NCBI RefSeq assembly: GCF_002291145.1 | Contig: NZ_NTGE01000158.1 | Coordinates: 1 to 61,285 of the forward strand | DNA length: 61,285 nt | Reading direction: 5' to 3' | Source: Streptomyces sp. SA15 | Lineage (GTDB): Bacteria; Actinomycetota; Actinomycetes; Streptomycetales; Streptomycetaceae | Part shown: positions 33,630-42,284 of the stretch, piece by piece | Layout of the letters: every line of letters starts with the position of its first letter | Numbering within the stretch: the stretch's first letter is position 1 | The notes under the pieces: model-generated | What the model saw: only the letters and a program-made list of their open reading frames with translations | The model's database searches: none | Told to the model about the DNA's origin: nothing | Position numbers and translations under genes: made by a program

Positions 33630-33651
33630 CAAGTCATCGATTGATGACTTG
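33630..33651. promoter_or_regulatory. TetR operator between divergent SDR and TetR genes
   Basis: CAAGTCATC-GATT-GATGACTTG: a perfect inverted repeat with 9-bp arms and a 4-bp spacer, located in the 120-bp divergent region and overlapping the likely -35 areas of both genes. Confidence 0.75.
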
Positions 33652-33711
33652 GATCAAGCTACGCACCCCCCGACTAGGATGTCAACGACCGCTGACTCCG
33701 AGGAGACGCCG

Positions 33712-34326
33712 ATGCCCCAGGCTCCCAAGCGCAAGCGTGACCGAGCGGCCACCGAGGCCGCGCTGCTGGCCGCGGCCCGGGCTCGGTTCACCCTCGGTGG
33801 CTATGACGCCACGAGCGTCAGGGACATCGCCCGCGATGCGGGGGTCGACCCCGCGCTGATCTTTCGGTACTTCGGCTCCAAGGAGCGGCTTTTCGAGCGG
33901 GCGGCGCAGACCGTGGAGGACCAGCGCCAAGCCCCGCCCGACGGTGGCCCGGAGGACGTGCCGATCCGCCTGCTGCACGCGGCCATGCAGCAGGCCGCAC
34001 CCGGCTCCGCGGGCGGCCACCCCCTCGCCGCCCTCCTTCTTTCCTCAGGCCGGCCGGAGTGCCGCGAACGGCTCAACGCACAGCTGTCCAACGACTATGT
34101 GCACGCTCTCGAGCAACTCGTCGACCTGCCGGACCGGGAACTGCGCGCGGAGCTCCTCACCGCATGGTTGCTGGGGATCACGGTCGCGCGCTCCCTGGCA
34201 CACACCCCCGCACTCTCCGAAGCCTGCGTCGAGGAGATCTCGCCCTACTTCGAGCGGGTCGCCGCCGTGCTGCTTGGCACCCCTGCCCCCGCGGCCGCGC
34301 CGAGCGGGCATCCTGCCGCACCGTGA
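33712..34326 (+). CDS. TetR-family transcriptional regulator
   Basis: 204 aa. The HTH lies at about residues 15-58 (ARARFTLGGYDATSVRDIAR, VDPALIFRYFGSKERLFERA). The effector domain is helical. I prefer ATG 33712, preceded by GAGGAG, over ATG 33679, which coincides with a -10-like TAGGAT (33675-33680). The CAAGTCATC inverted repeat upstream makes autoregulation and control of the divergent SDR likely. The stop codon lies inside the stem of a terminator. Confidence 0.88.
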   Translation: MPQAPKRKRDRAATEAALLAAARARFTLGGYDATSVRDIARDAGVDPALIFRYFGSKERLFERAAQTVEDQRQAPPDGGPEDVPIRLLHAAMQQAAPGSAGGHPLAALLLSSGRPECRERLNAQLSNDYVHALEQLVDLPDRELRAELLTAWLLGITVARSLAHTPALSEACVEEISPYFERVAAVLLGTPAPAAAPSGHPAAP

Positions 34327-34356
34327 GGCCGGGCAGCCCCCGCCTCACGGTGCGGC
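34315..34356. terminator. strong terminator hairpin overlapping the TetR stop
   Basis: GCCGCACCGTGAGGC (34315-34329), 12-nt loop, GCCTCACGGTGCGGC (34342-34356): a 15-bp perfect stem between convergent units. Confidence 0.85.
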
Positions 34357-34379
34357 TGGGGCAGCCCCCGGCCCGCACT

Positions 34380-34925
<546 letters not shown>

Positions 34926-35424
34926 GGAGTCACCCTCCCAACACACCACCGCCACCACGCCACCCGCCCCGCGAGATCGTGATGCACCTCTCACCCACGG
35001 TGCCGGGCTCCCCACGGTCCCCGGCCCAGGCGAGGCGACAGCGGCAGGACAGGGGAGTCCGTGCCGTCCCCTGGTCACCGTGCCGTCGGCCGCCACCTTG
35101 AGCACGCTGAGGTCGCACGACACGCCGTCCTGCTTGCGCATCTACTGCCGCCTGCTGCCCCACGCCACCCGCGACACCGCCATCGACAAGGCCCTGACCC
35201 ACGCCGGCGGCAAACGCCACCACCCGACCGGCCTGGCATCAGGAGACCGCGCGGCCTGAGTCAGCCCGCCGGAGATCATCGGCTGCCACAACGTCGCCGT
35301 CACGTGTCACACGAACGCATTCAGCGGGCCTGCTCAGCCAGTACCCGGAGGTCCGGTACGGGCACCGTCGCCGATGTCTCGACCGCGGGTACTCGCCGTG
35401 CTCACCAGCCCGTGGGCCGACACG
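34926..35424. other. ~500 bp without a convincing gene
   Basis: The plus strand has a short open segment ending at 35259 (YCRLLPHATRDTAIDKALTH, then GGKRHHPTGLASG) whose composition looks protein-like but which has no start, no RBS and no family I recognise. It may be the tail of a mobile-element or plasmid gene. The remainder shows nothing but short GC-rich inverted repeats. Confidence 0.4.
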
Positions 35425-36939
35425 TCACGTGCGCTTCGGCGGTTGGATCCACCCCAGGGACCGCTCGACGGCTCGTTTCCAGCATGCGTACTCCCACTCC
35501 CGCCGTCCGGGGTCCATATCCGGCAGCCATTGGGCGGCCCGGTGCCAGTTGCGGCGCAGGACCTCCAGATCCGGCCAGTAGCCGGACGCCAGGCCGGCGG
35601 CGTAGGCCGCGCCCAGCGACACCGTCTCGGCGACCATGGGCCGTACCACGGGAACGTCGAGCACGTCGGCCAGGAACTGCATGAGCAGGTTGTCGGAAGT
35701 CATGCCTCCGTCCACCTTGAGTTGCTTCAGGGCGAGAGCGGAGTCGGCGTTCATGGCGTCGACGACCTCTCGCGTCTGCCAGCCGGTTGCCTCCAGGACG
35801 GCTCGGGCCAGATGGCCCTTCGTGATGTACGACGTGAGGCCGACGATGACGCCGCGGGCGTCGCTGCGCCAGTGGGGTGCGAACAGACCGGAAAACGCGG
35901 GGACGATGTAGCAGCCACCGTTGTCCTCGACGGTGCGCGCCAGCGTCTCGATCTCGGGTGCGCTGTTGATCAGGCCCAGACGGTCGCGGAACCACTGGAC
36001 CAGCGAGCCCGTGACGGCGATGGGGCCTTCCAGGGCGTAGACCGTCGGCTGGCCCGCGATCTTGTACGCGACGGTGGTGAGGAGCCCGTGCCGGGACCGT
36101 ACGACGTCGGTGCCGGTGTTCATCATCAGGAAGCTACCGGTCCCGTAGGTGCACTTCGCCTCGCCGGGCGAGAAGCAAGTCTGTCCGAACAGAGCCGCCT
36201 GCTGGTCACCGAGGGCGGCCATGATGCGCACGCCCGGGAGCACCGAGCGGGCCTCGCCGTAACTCTCGGCCGAGGACCGGATCTCCGGCAGCATCGGGCG
36301 CGGGACCCCGAAGAAGTCCATCAGCGCTTCGTCCCAGGTCAGCTTCCGGATGTCGATGAGCATGGTGCGGCTGGCGTTGGTCGCGTCGGTGATGTGCAGG
36401 CCGCCGTCCGTACCGCCGGTGAGATTCCAGATCAGCCAGCTCTCCATCGTGCCGAACAGCACCTCGCCGTCCCGGGCACGCTGCTCCAGCCCGTCGACGT
36501 GGTCGAACAGCCAGCGGATGCGGGGAGCGGAGAAGTAGGTCGAAGGGGGGAGGCCGCAGTGTTCGAGGAAGAACTCGTCTCCGGGCTGTTTCCTCAGGTC
36601 CTCCACGAGCGGGGCGGTGCGGGTGTCCTGCCAGACGATCGCCCTGCCCAGCGGCGCTCCTGTCCGCCGGTCCCAGAGCACCGTCGTCTCGCGCTGGTTG
36701 GCGATCCCCATGGCCGAGATCTGTCCCGCGTCTATACGGGCGTTCGACAGTGCCTCGGGTACGACGCGCTGGAGACTGCGCCATATCTCGACGGCGTCGT
36801 GCTCGACCCAGCCGGGCCGGGGAAAGTACTGCCGGTGCTCCCGCTGGGCCACCGACACCAGCCGCCCGCCGTGGTCGAACAGGATGCAGCGTGTGGAGGT
36901 GGTGCCCTGGTCGATGGACATCACATACCGTTCAACCAT
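35425..36939 (-). CDS. glpK: glycerol kinase
   Basis: 504 aa FGGY-family kinase that phosphorylates glycerol to sn-glycerol 3-phosphate. Visible motifs are the N-terminal phosphate loop DQGTTSTRCILFD (10-22), GIANQRETTVLWDR, the substrate-binding region WLFDHVDG, the second ATP site KCTYGTGSFLMMNTG, and KVDGGMTSDNLLMQFLADVL. The length matches GlpK. It follows an IclR regulator (43 bp) on the same strand, but glpF and glpD are absent nearby, so this is probably a second glycerol kinase apart from the main gyl operon. Confidence 0.95.
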   Translation of the reverse strand: MVERYVMSIDQGTTSTRCILFDHGGRLVSVAQREHRQYFPRPGWVEHDAVEIWRSLQRVVPEALSNARIDAGQISAMGIANQRETTVLWDRRTGAPLGRAIVWQDTRTAPLVEDLRKQPGDEFFLEHCGLPPSTYFSAPRIRWLFDHVDGLEQRARDGEVLFGTMESWLIWNLTGGTDGGLHITDATNASRTMLIDIRKLTWDEALMDFFGVPRPMLPEIRSSAESYGEARSVLPGVRIMAALGDQQAALFGQTCFSPGEAKCTYGTGSFLMMNTGTDVVRSRHGLLTTVAYKIAGQPTVYALEGPIAVTGSLVQWFRDRLGLINSAPEIETLARTVEDNGGCYIVPAFSGLFAPHWRSDARGVIVGLTSYITKGHLARAVLEATGWQTREVVDAMNADSALALKQLKVDGGMTSDNLLMQFLADVLDVPVVRPMVAETVSLGAAYAAGLASGYWPDLEVLRRNWHRAAQWLPDMDPGRREWEYACWKRAVERSLGWIQPPKRT

Positions 36940-36982
36940 GATCGGCCCTGCCTTCCGATGCGTCGCGGAGGTGCTGGGGGGA

Positions 36983-37750
36983 CTACCAGCGGGCCGCGCC
37001 CAGGTCTCTGGAGATCGCTCGTGCCGCCTCCCGCAGCACGGTGATCAGGGCCGACTGGGGCCGGCCTTTGGTGTCGCAGATCCGTTCGACGGCCCCGGAC
37101 AGTCCGATCGCGCCCACCACGAGACCGCCCTGTCCTCGGATCGGCGCGGCGATTCCGGCTTCGCCCATGCTCAATTCCTGCACCTCGGCGGCCCAGCCGA
37201 GCTCCCGTATCTCGCCGAGCGCCCGGGCGAGCTCCTCCGGGCGGACCAGGGTGTGCCGGGTGTACGCCTCCGGCTCGGCCTCCGTCACAGCGTCGATGGG
37301 CGTGGCCCCGAAGGCCAGAAGGACCTTGCCGAGCGAGGAGGCGTGCAAGGGCAGCAGCGCGCCCACGTCCAGGGTCTGGAGGGTGTCGTCCGGCCGGAAG
37401 ACGTGGTGGATGACGAGCACCTTGCCCTCCAGGGGCGTGCCCAGTCGGACGGCCTCCCCGCTGCGGGCGGCCAGGGCGTCGGCCCAGTTGATGGACCGCG
37501 AACGCAGTTCATTGACGTCGAGGTAACTGGTGCCGAGGTGCAGTAGAGCCGCCCCGAGCTGGTATTTGCCGGTCGCCGGGTCCTGCTCCACGAAGTCCAC
37601 GTGTTGCAGGGTGCGCAGAATTCCATGGGCGGTGCCCTTGGCCAGCCCCAGCGACGACGCCACCTCCCCCAGCCCCAGCCGACGGGATCCGCCGGCGAGC
37701 AAGCGCAAGATCGCCGCTGCCCGCTCTATGGACTGGACTGGGCCGGTCAT
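36983..37750 (-). CDS. IclR-family regulator (GylR-like)
   Basis: 255 aa. It has the N-terminal winged HTH (AAAILRLLAGGS, LGEVASSLGLAKGTAHGILR, about 10-50) and a C-terminal IclR effector domain (GEAVRLGTPLEGKVLVIHHV, HASSLGKVLLAFG, ELSMGEAGIAAPI). It is first in a two-gene unit with glpK, the arrangement of GylR-type glycerol regulators. Upstream (37790-37806) a CGG-TAATG-CCG repeat could be its operator. The effector is probably glycerol or glycerol 3-phosphate. Confidence 0.9.
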   Translation of the reverse strand: MTGPVQSIERAAAILRLLAGGSRRLGLGEVASSLGLAKGTAHGILRTLQHVDFVEQDPATGKYQLGAALLHLGTSYLDVNELRSRSINWADALAARSGEAVRLGTPLEGKVLVIHHVFRPDDTLQTLDVGALLPLHASSLGKVLLAFGATPIDAVTEAEPEAYTRHTLVRPEELARALGEIRELGWAAEVQELSMGEAGIAAPIRGQGGLVVGAIGLSGAVERICDTKGRPQSALITVLREAARAISRDLGAARW

Positions 37751-37815
37751 GAGGCGATGCTAGTCTGAATTCTTCCGATTTGGGACTGTCGTTCGGTAAT
37801 GCCGACCCATGTTCG

Positions 37816-37844
37816 TTGACCGGTCGCATTTCCCTCCTTAGCGT
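37816..37844 (+). promoter_or_regulatory. promoter of the ATP-binding protein gene
   Basis: TTGACC (37816-37821), 17 bp, TAGCGT (37839-37844): a good primary-sigma type promoter, with the coding start about 50 bp downstream of the expected transcription start. Confidence 0.6.
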
Positions 37845-37895
37845 GGCGTAACGCCCGATCCACGGCCGACAGTACTTCCCCAAGGAGGAGGACTC

Positions 37896-38330
37896 ATGAC
37901 TCCAGCGCAGCTCGACGCCGCGCCTTTCGGGGAAGTCGAGCACGTCTTTCCGCTGCCGCACGCCCCAGGGGCCGTCTCGGCCGTACGCCGACGCATACGT
38001 ACGCTGCTCACCGACTGGAACCTGGCCGCGGACTTCGCCGAAGACGTGCTGCTGGTCGTCTCGGAGCTGCTCACCAATGCGATCGTCCACGCCCTGCCCC
38101 CGGCGACGCTGAGGCTTTCGCGCAGCCAGGCGGAGCGGTGCAGGGCCATACGCGTCGAAGTGACCGACATGGGTCCTGTGACCCCGGCAGGGCTGTCGAC
38201 TTCCACTCACGACCCGGACGAGCACGGCCGGGGCCTCGGCATCGTCACCGCGCTGGCGGCCCGGTGCGGCGTACGGGTGCACTCCGGCGGGACCAGCCGG
38301 TGGGCAGAGCTGGAGTTCGGCCGGAGTTGA
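37896..38330 (+). CDS. ATP-binding (anti-sigma/RsbW-like HATPase_c) protein
   Basis: 144 aa, a stand-alone GHKL ATPase domain. It has the N box in VVSELLTNAIVHALP, a G1-like VTDMGP and a G2-like DEHGRGLGIVTALA. Streptomyces carry dozens of these; they are usually anti-sigma factor kinases or developmental regulators. A very strong ribosome site (AAGGAGGAGG) precedes the ATG. No partner anti-anti-sigma gene is adjacent. Confidence 0.88.
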   Translation: MTPAQLDAAPFGEVEHVFPLPHAPGAVSAVRRRIRTLLTDWNLAADFAEDVLLVVSELLTNAIVHALPPATLRLSRSQAERCRAIRVEVTDMGPVTPAGLSTSTHDPDEHGRGLGIVTALAARCGVRVHSGGTSRWAELEFGRS

Positions 38331-38550
38331 GGCTGGTCACCTTCACGGGCGGCGTGCGCTCGACCGAGTCCCGCAGGAACCCGACCAGGTCCTCGACAGA
38401 GCCGAGGTCATCTTCTCCAGGCTCGACAGCGGCATCTTCGCGGGCTCCGCGCAAAGGGACCGCCGAACGGCATCCAACCCCGAATCCGGAATCTGAACTC
38501 ACGCGAAAAGGGCCCCCCCAGGCTCTCGCCTGCGAAGACCCTTCGCACCG

Positions 38551-38624
<74 letters not shown>

Positions 38625-38746
38625 GTGCGCTTCCCGCGGCGAACCGCGGGATCGCGCGAAGAGCACTTTACCCCACGTCGGGGGCCCGGCCGAAGCGGGC
38701 GGGGGCGGACGCGGGCAGGTGGCGAGGGGCGCGGGACAATCGGCGT

Positions 38747-39268
38747 ATGGGCAGTGAATCCTCAGCACGGCGGGCCGGCGCGCGGGACCGGGACGACGAG
38801 GGGCGGGCGCGTAACGCCCGGCCCCGGGACGGGCTCGGGCGGCCGCTGCCGTACGGCGCGGACGGGGTGGCTCGGCAGCCCGAGGGCGTGGTGCGGACCC
38901 CGGCCGAGACCGTCGCCGAGGCGCAGGAGCTGCTGGACGCGGGGAAGCCGTTCCACGCGCACGAGGTGTTCGAGGACGCCTGGAAGTCGGGCCCCGAGGA
39001 GGAGCGGGCCCTGTGGCGGGGGCTGGCGCAGCTGGCGGTGGGGCTCACACACGCCGCCCGGGGGAACGTCATGGGCGGGGCGCGGTTGCTGCGGCGCGGG
39101 GCCGGGGCCGTCGAGGAGTGGGCGTCGGCCGGTGACCGGCAGCGGCCGTACGGGATGGATCTCGCGGGGCTGGTCGTGTGGGCACGGGAGCTGGCGGGGG
39201 TTGTGGAGGAAGGGGGCGAGGCGGTGGACGCGGGGGCGCGGGCGCCGCGGCTGCGGGGGGCTTGTTAG
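38747..39268 (+). CDS. DUF309 domain protein
   Basis: 173 aa. After a charged, Arg/Asp-rich N-terminus of ~45 residues comes the DUF309 helical core (ELLDAGKPFHAHEVFEDAWK, EERALWRGLAQLAVGLTHAARGN). Function is unknown; the fold is a small all-helical bundle with a conserved HAHE-x-x-E. The TAG stop is formed at the very edge of a ~200-bp inverted-repeat element, so the C-terminus may have been altered by insertion. Start chosen at ATG 38747 because the homology follows. Confidence 0.8.
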   Translation: MGSESSARRAGARDRDDEGRARNARPRDGLGRPLPYGADGVARQPEGVVRTPAETVAEAQELLDAGKPFHAHEVFEDAWKSGPEEERALWRGLAQLAVGLTHAARGNVMGGARLLRRGAGAVEEWASAGDRQRPYGMDLAGLVVWARELAGVVEEGGEAVDAGARAPRLRGAC

Positions 39269-39469
39269 GGGTCCTTGCACTATGAGCGTCCGATCAGGTC
39301 GCGTGGTCCGGTGCCGTGCATCGCAAGGCGCCGGAGCGCCCTCGATGGGGGTCCCCCGCGCGCGGTTGTTTCGAGCGTGGGGGAGGAGCCACGTGGGCGC
39401 TTCGGCAACGCGGCGAGGCGCGGTGCCAGACCACGCGACCCGTGCGGGCACAGTGCAAGGACCCCTTAG
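39267..39469. mobile_element. MITE-like ~200-bp inverted-repeat element
   Basis: AGGGGTCCTTGCACT (39267-39281) is repeated perfectly inverted at 39452-39466. Inside, GGTCGCGTGGTC is inverted in the other arm and AGCGCCC pairs with GGGCGCT, so nearly the whole element folds into one long hairpin. TTAG occurs at both ends (39265-39268, 39466-39469), consistent with a short target duplication or TA target. It codes for nothing plausible. The shape is that of a miniature inverted-repeat transposable element. Confidence 0.7.
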
Positions 39470-39550
39470 GGTGCGACGCGCCTCTCGGCCGCCTCCGGCG
39501 CGGATCACCCGCCCGTGCCGACCGGCGACCTGGCCCGCTCGGGCGCGGAC

Positions 39551-39710
39551 AGCTTGCCCTTGTGGATCATCCCCCGCCATGCGCGGCTCCGGGCGCGCGG
39601 GTGAGTGGGGTCGCGTAGGCAGCGGCGAGCCGCTTGCCCTTGCGGAGCATTCCCCGCCACACGCTGCTCCGGCCGCGCGGGTGAGTGGGGTCGCGTAGGC
39701 AGCGGCGAGC
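39551..39710 (+). repeat. two tandem 80-bp direct repeats
   Basis: Two adjacent units, 39551-39630 and 39631-39710, start with CTTGCCCTTG (39553, 39633) and end with an identical block containing GAGTGGGGTCGCGTAGGCAG. Differences cluster in the middle. They lie between the MITE-like element and cobF. No coding function is evident; they may be remnants of a duplicated mobile sequence or a structured leader. Confidence 0.85.
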
Positions 39711-39825
39711 GCGGCGGCCGCGGACGCCCGCGTCGCGCATGGCCTCGTCGCCGGAAGCGGCGCGTCACGCCGACCGGCGCCGACGCGGTGTCCGCTCTGT
39801 CAGTGCCGTACGGCAGACTCGGGGC

Positions 39826-40599
39826 GTGCGGAAGATTCATGTCATCGGTATCGGCGCGGGCGACCCCGACCAGCTGACCCTCCAGGCGGTCAAGGCCCTG
39901 CGGAGCACGGACGTGTTCTTCGTCCTGGACAAGGGCGAGGTGAAGGCGGACCTCGTGCGGCTGCGCCGGGACATGCTCGACGCGCATGTGCCGCAGGGGG
40001 CGTACCGCGTGGTCGAGGCGCGCGACCCGGAGCGCGACAGGGCCGCCGGCGGTGCCGCGTACTCGCCGGCCGTCGGCGACTGGCGCCGCGCCCGCGCGGA
40101 CATCTACGAGCGGCTGATCGCCGAGGAGCTGGGGGAGGACGAGAGCGGCGCGTTCCTGGTGTGGGGGGATCCCGCGCTGTACGACAGCACGCTCGGGATC
40201 CTGGAGGAGATCCGCGACCGGGGCGCGGTGGACTTCGAGTACACCGTCGTGCCGGGCATCAGCAGTGTCTCGGCACTCGTCGCCCGTCATCGGACCGGGC
40301 TGAACCGAGTGGCGCGGCCCGTGCAGATCACCACCGGCCGGCGCCTCGCCGAGGGCTTCCCCGAGGGCGTGGACGACGTGGTCGTGATGCTCGACGCCCA
40401 CCAGGCCTTCCGGCAGTACGCCGACGAGGACATCGACATCTACTGGGGCGCCTACATCGGCACCCCGGACGAGATCCTCGCCGCCGGTCCGATCGCCGAG
40501 GCCGCCCCCCGCATCGAGCGGCTGCGCGCGGAGGCCCGGGAGCGCAAGGGGTGGATCATGGACACGTATCTGCTGCGCCGTAACCCGAAGGACCAGTAG
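39826..40599 (+). CDS. cobF: precorrin-6A synthase (deacetylating)
   Basis: 257 aa. CobF methylates C-1 of precorrin-5 with SAM and releases acetate in aerobic cobalamin synthesis. It has the tetrapyrrole methylase N-terminal loop IHVIGIGAGDPDQLTLQAVK (4-23), FFVLDKGE, the GDPALYDSTL loop and VVPGISSVSALVARH. GTG start; the residues upstream are not family-like. It is convergent with cobK, whose product acts on the next intermediate. Confidence 0.93.
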   Translation: MRKIHVIGIGAGDPDQLTLQAVKALRSTDVFFVLDKGEVKADLVRLRRDMLDAHVPQGAYRVVEARDPERDRAAGGAAYSPAVGDWRRARADIYERLIAEELGEDESGAFLVWGDPALYDSTLGILEEIRDRGAVDFEYTVVPGISSVSALVARHRTGLNRVARPVQITTGRRLAEGFPEGVDDVVVMLDAHQAFRQYADEDIDIYWGAYIGTPDEILAAGPIAEAAPRIERLRAEARERKGWIMDTYLLRRNPKDQ

Positions 40600-40601
40600 G
40601 C

Positions 40602-40618
40602 CTCGCTGCGCGAGCGAG
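40602..40618. terminator. short hairpin between convergent cobF and cobK
   Basis: CTCGCT-GCGCG-AGCGAG, a 6-bp stem in the 23-bp gap between the two stop codons. A weak terminator candidate. Confidence 0.35.
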
Positions 40619-40622
40619 CGCC

Positions 40623-41369
40623 CTACGGAGAGGAGAGGCCGAGCCTCGCCAGAACCGATGCCACGTCGGGGACCGGGGTCACGCTTTCCGGGAGCGGTGG
40701 CCGTCGTACGACCACGACGGGCAGCGCGAGTTCACGCGCGGCCGTCAGTTTCGCCGCCGTCGCCTCTCCCCCGCTGTCCTTGGTCACCAGGACGTCGATG
40801 CAGTGGTCGTAGAGCAGCGTCGACTCGTCGGCGACCGTGAACGGACCGCGGGCGAGGAGTACTTCGGTGTGCGGCGGCATCGGGGGCGCGGGCAACTCCA
40901 CCGACCGTACGACGAAGTGCAGGTCCGTCAGATGGGCGAAGGCCGCCAGGCCCATGCGGCCCGTGGTGAGGAACACCCGTCGCCCGAGCCGCGGCAGCAG
41001 ATCCGCGGCCGTGCTCAGCGACGTGACCAGGTGCCAGCGGTCCTCGGGGCCGGGCCGCCAGCCCGGGCGGCGCAGCACGACCAGCGGCAGCCCGGTCGCG
41101 GCGGCGGCCCTCGCGGCGTTGGCGGTGATCGTCTCGGCGAAGGGATGCGTGGCGTCGACGAGGGCGTCCACGCGCTGCTCGCGCAGCCAGTCGGCCAGCC
41201 CCTCCGCCCCGCCGAAGCCGCCGATCCGTACGTCCCCCGTGATCACGCCCGGCCCGGCCACGCGCCCGGCGAGCGAAGTGGTGACACGGAGACCGCGGCG
41301 AGCCGCGAGTACGGCGGCCAGCTCCCGGGCCTCGGCGGTGCCGCCGAGGATGAGGACATGCGAGGGCAT
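40623..41369 (-). CDS. cobK: precorrin-6A reductase
   Basis: 248 aa. It reduces precorrin-6A with NADPH. It has the N-terminal nucleotide motif VLILGGTAEARELAAVLAAR (5-24), the substrate-binding DATHPFAETITANAARAA segment, RRVFLTTGRMGL, and LVTKDSGGEATAAKL near the C-terminus, all CobK/CbiJ hallmarks. It is convergent with cobF; other cob genes are outside the window. Confidence 0.93.
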   Translation of the reverse strand: MPSHVLILGGTAEARELAAVLAARRGLRVTTSLAGRVAGPGVITGDVRIGGFGGAEGLADWLREQRVDALVDATHPFAETITANAARAAAATGLPLVVLRRPGWRPGPEDRWHLVTSLSTAADLLPRLGRRVFLTTGRMGLAAFAHLTDLHFVVRSVELPAPPMPPHTEVLLARGPFTVADESTLLYDHCIDVLVTKDSGGEATAAKLTAARELALPVVVVRRPPLPESVTPVPDVASVLARLGLSSP

Positions 41370-41454
41370 GGCGCCGAGCCTACGAGGCCCGGACGGGGGA
41401 CGGGACGCCGGGTTCAGGCCGCCTTCCCGGTCGTTCGGCGGCTATCGTCCGGAC

Positions 41455-42249
41455 ATGGAATCCGTGCGTGCCGTGCTGATCGACATCGACGGGGTGCTCA
41501 CCGTCTCGTGGCGGCCGTTGCCGGGGGCGGTCGAGGCGCTCAGGGAGATCCGCGGGGCCGGACTGGCGGTTGCCCTGGTCACGAATACAACCTCCCGCAC
41601 GCGGGCGTCGATCGCCGCGACGCTGGAGGACGCGGGGTTCCCCGTGGCCGCGGAGGACATCCTGACCGCGCCCGCCGTCACCGCCGCCCATCTCGCCGAG
41701 CACTGGCCCGGCGCGCGCTGTGTCCTGCTCAACAGCGGTGACATCCGGGAGGACCTCGGGGAGGTCACCCTCCTCGACCCGGCCGAGACGGACGCCGTCG
41801 CGGATGTCGTGGTCGTCGGCGGGGCCGGGCCGGAGTTCGACTACGCGGCGCTCGACGGGGCCTTCCGGCACCTCCAGCGCGGTGCCCGGCTGGTGGCGAT
41901 GCACCGCAATCTGTACTGGCGGACCGAGGACGGACTGCGGCTCGACTCCGGCGCGTTCCTGATCGGCCTGGAGCAGGCCGCGCGTATGGAGGCCGAGGTC
42001 ACGGGGAAGCCGTCGCCCGCGTTCTTCGGGGCGGCGCTGGCGCATCTCGGGGCGGGCCCCGACGAGGCCGTGATGGTCGGGGACGACATCGAGTCCGACG
42101 TCCTGGCGGCGCAAGACGCCGGGATCACGGGGGTGTTGGTGAAGACCGGCAAGTACCTGCCGGAGACCCACCGCGCCGCCCGGGGCACGCCCGATCACGT
42201 CATCGACTCCTTCGCGGACCTGCCCGCGCTGCTGGGTCTGGCGCGGTAG
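41455..42249 (+). CDS. HAD-IIA family hydrolase
   Basis: 264 aa HAD-superfamily phosphatase with a type IIA cap (NagD-like). Motif I is LIDIDGVL with nucleophile D10 and D12, motif II is VTNTTSRTRA, Lys is in TGKPSPAFFGAAL, and motif IV is MVGDDIESDVLAAQDAG. Such enzymes dephosphorylate small phosphoesters; substrate is unknown. It is divergent from cobK, with starts 85 bp apart. Confidence 0.9.
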   Translation: MESVRAVLIDIDGVLTVSWRPLPGAVEALREIRGAGLAVALVTNTTSRTRASIAATLEDAGFPVAAEDILTAPAVTAAHLAEHWPGARCVLLNSGDIREDLGEVTLLDPAETDAVADVVVVGGAGPEFDYAALDGAFRHLQRGARLVAMHRNLYWRTEDGLRLDSGAFLIGLEQAARMEAEVTGKPSPAFFGAALAHLGAGPDEAVMVGDDIESDVLAAQDAGITGVLVKTGKYLPETHRAARGTPDHVIDSFADLPALLGLAR

Positions 42250-42284
42250 CAGCGCCGGGTCCGGCGCGATGGCAGTCCATGGAT

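Noticed and set aside
39551..39710. CRISPR array
   Set aside because: Only two long imperfect repeats with no spacers and no cas genes in the window.
39826..40599. Cobalamin riboswitch upstream of cobF
   Set aside because: I could not find a B12-box-like sequence or the expected multi-helix pattern in 39467-39825.
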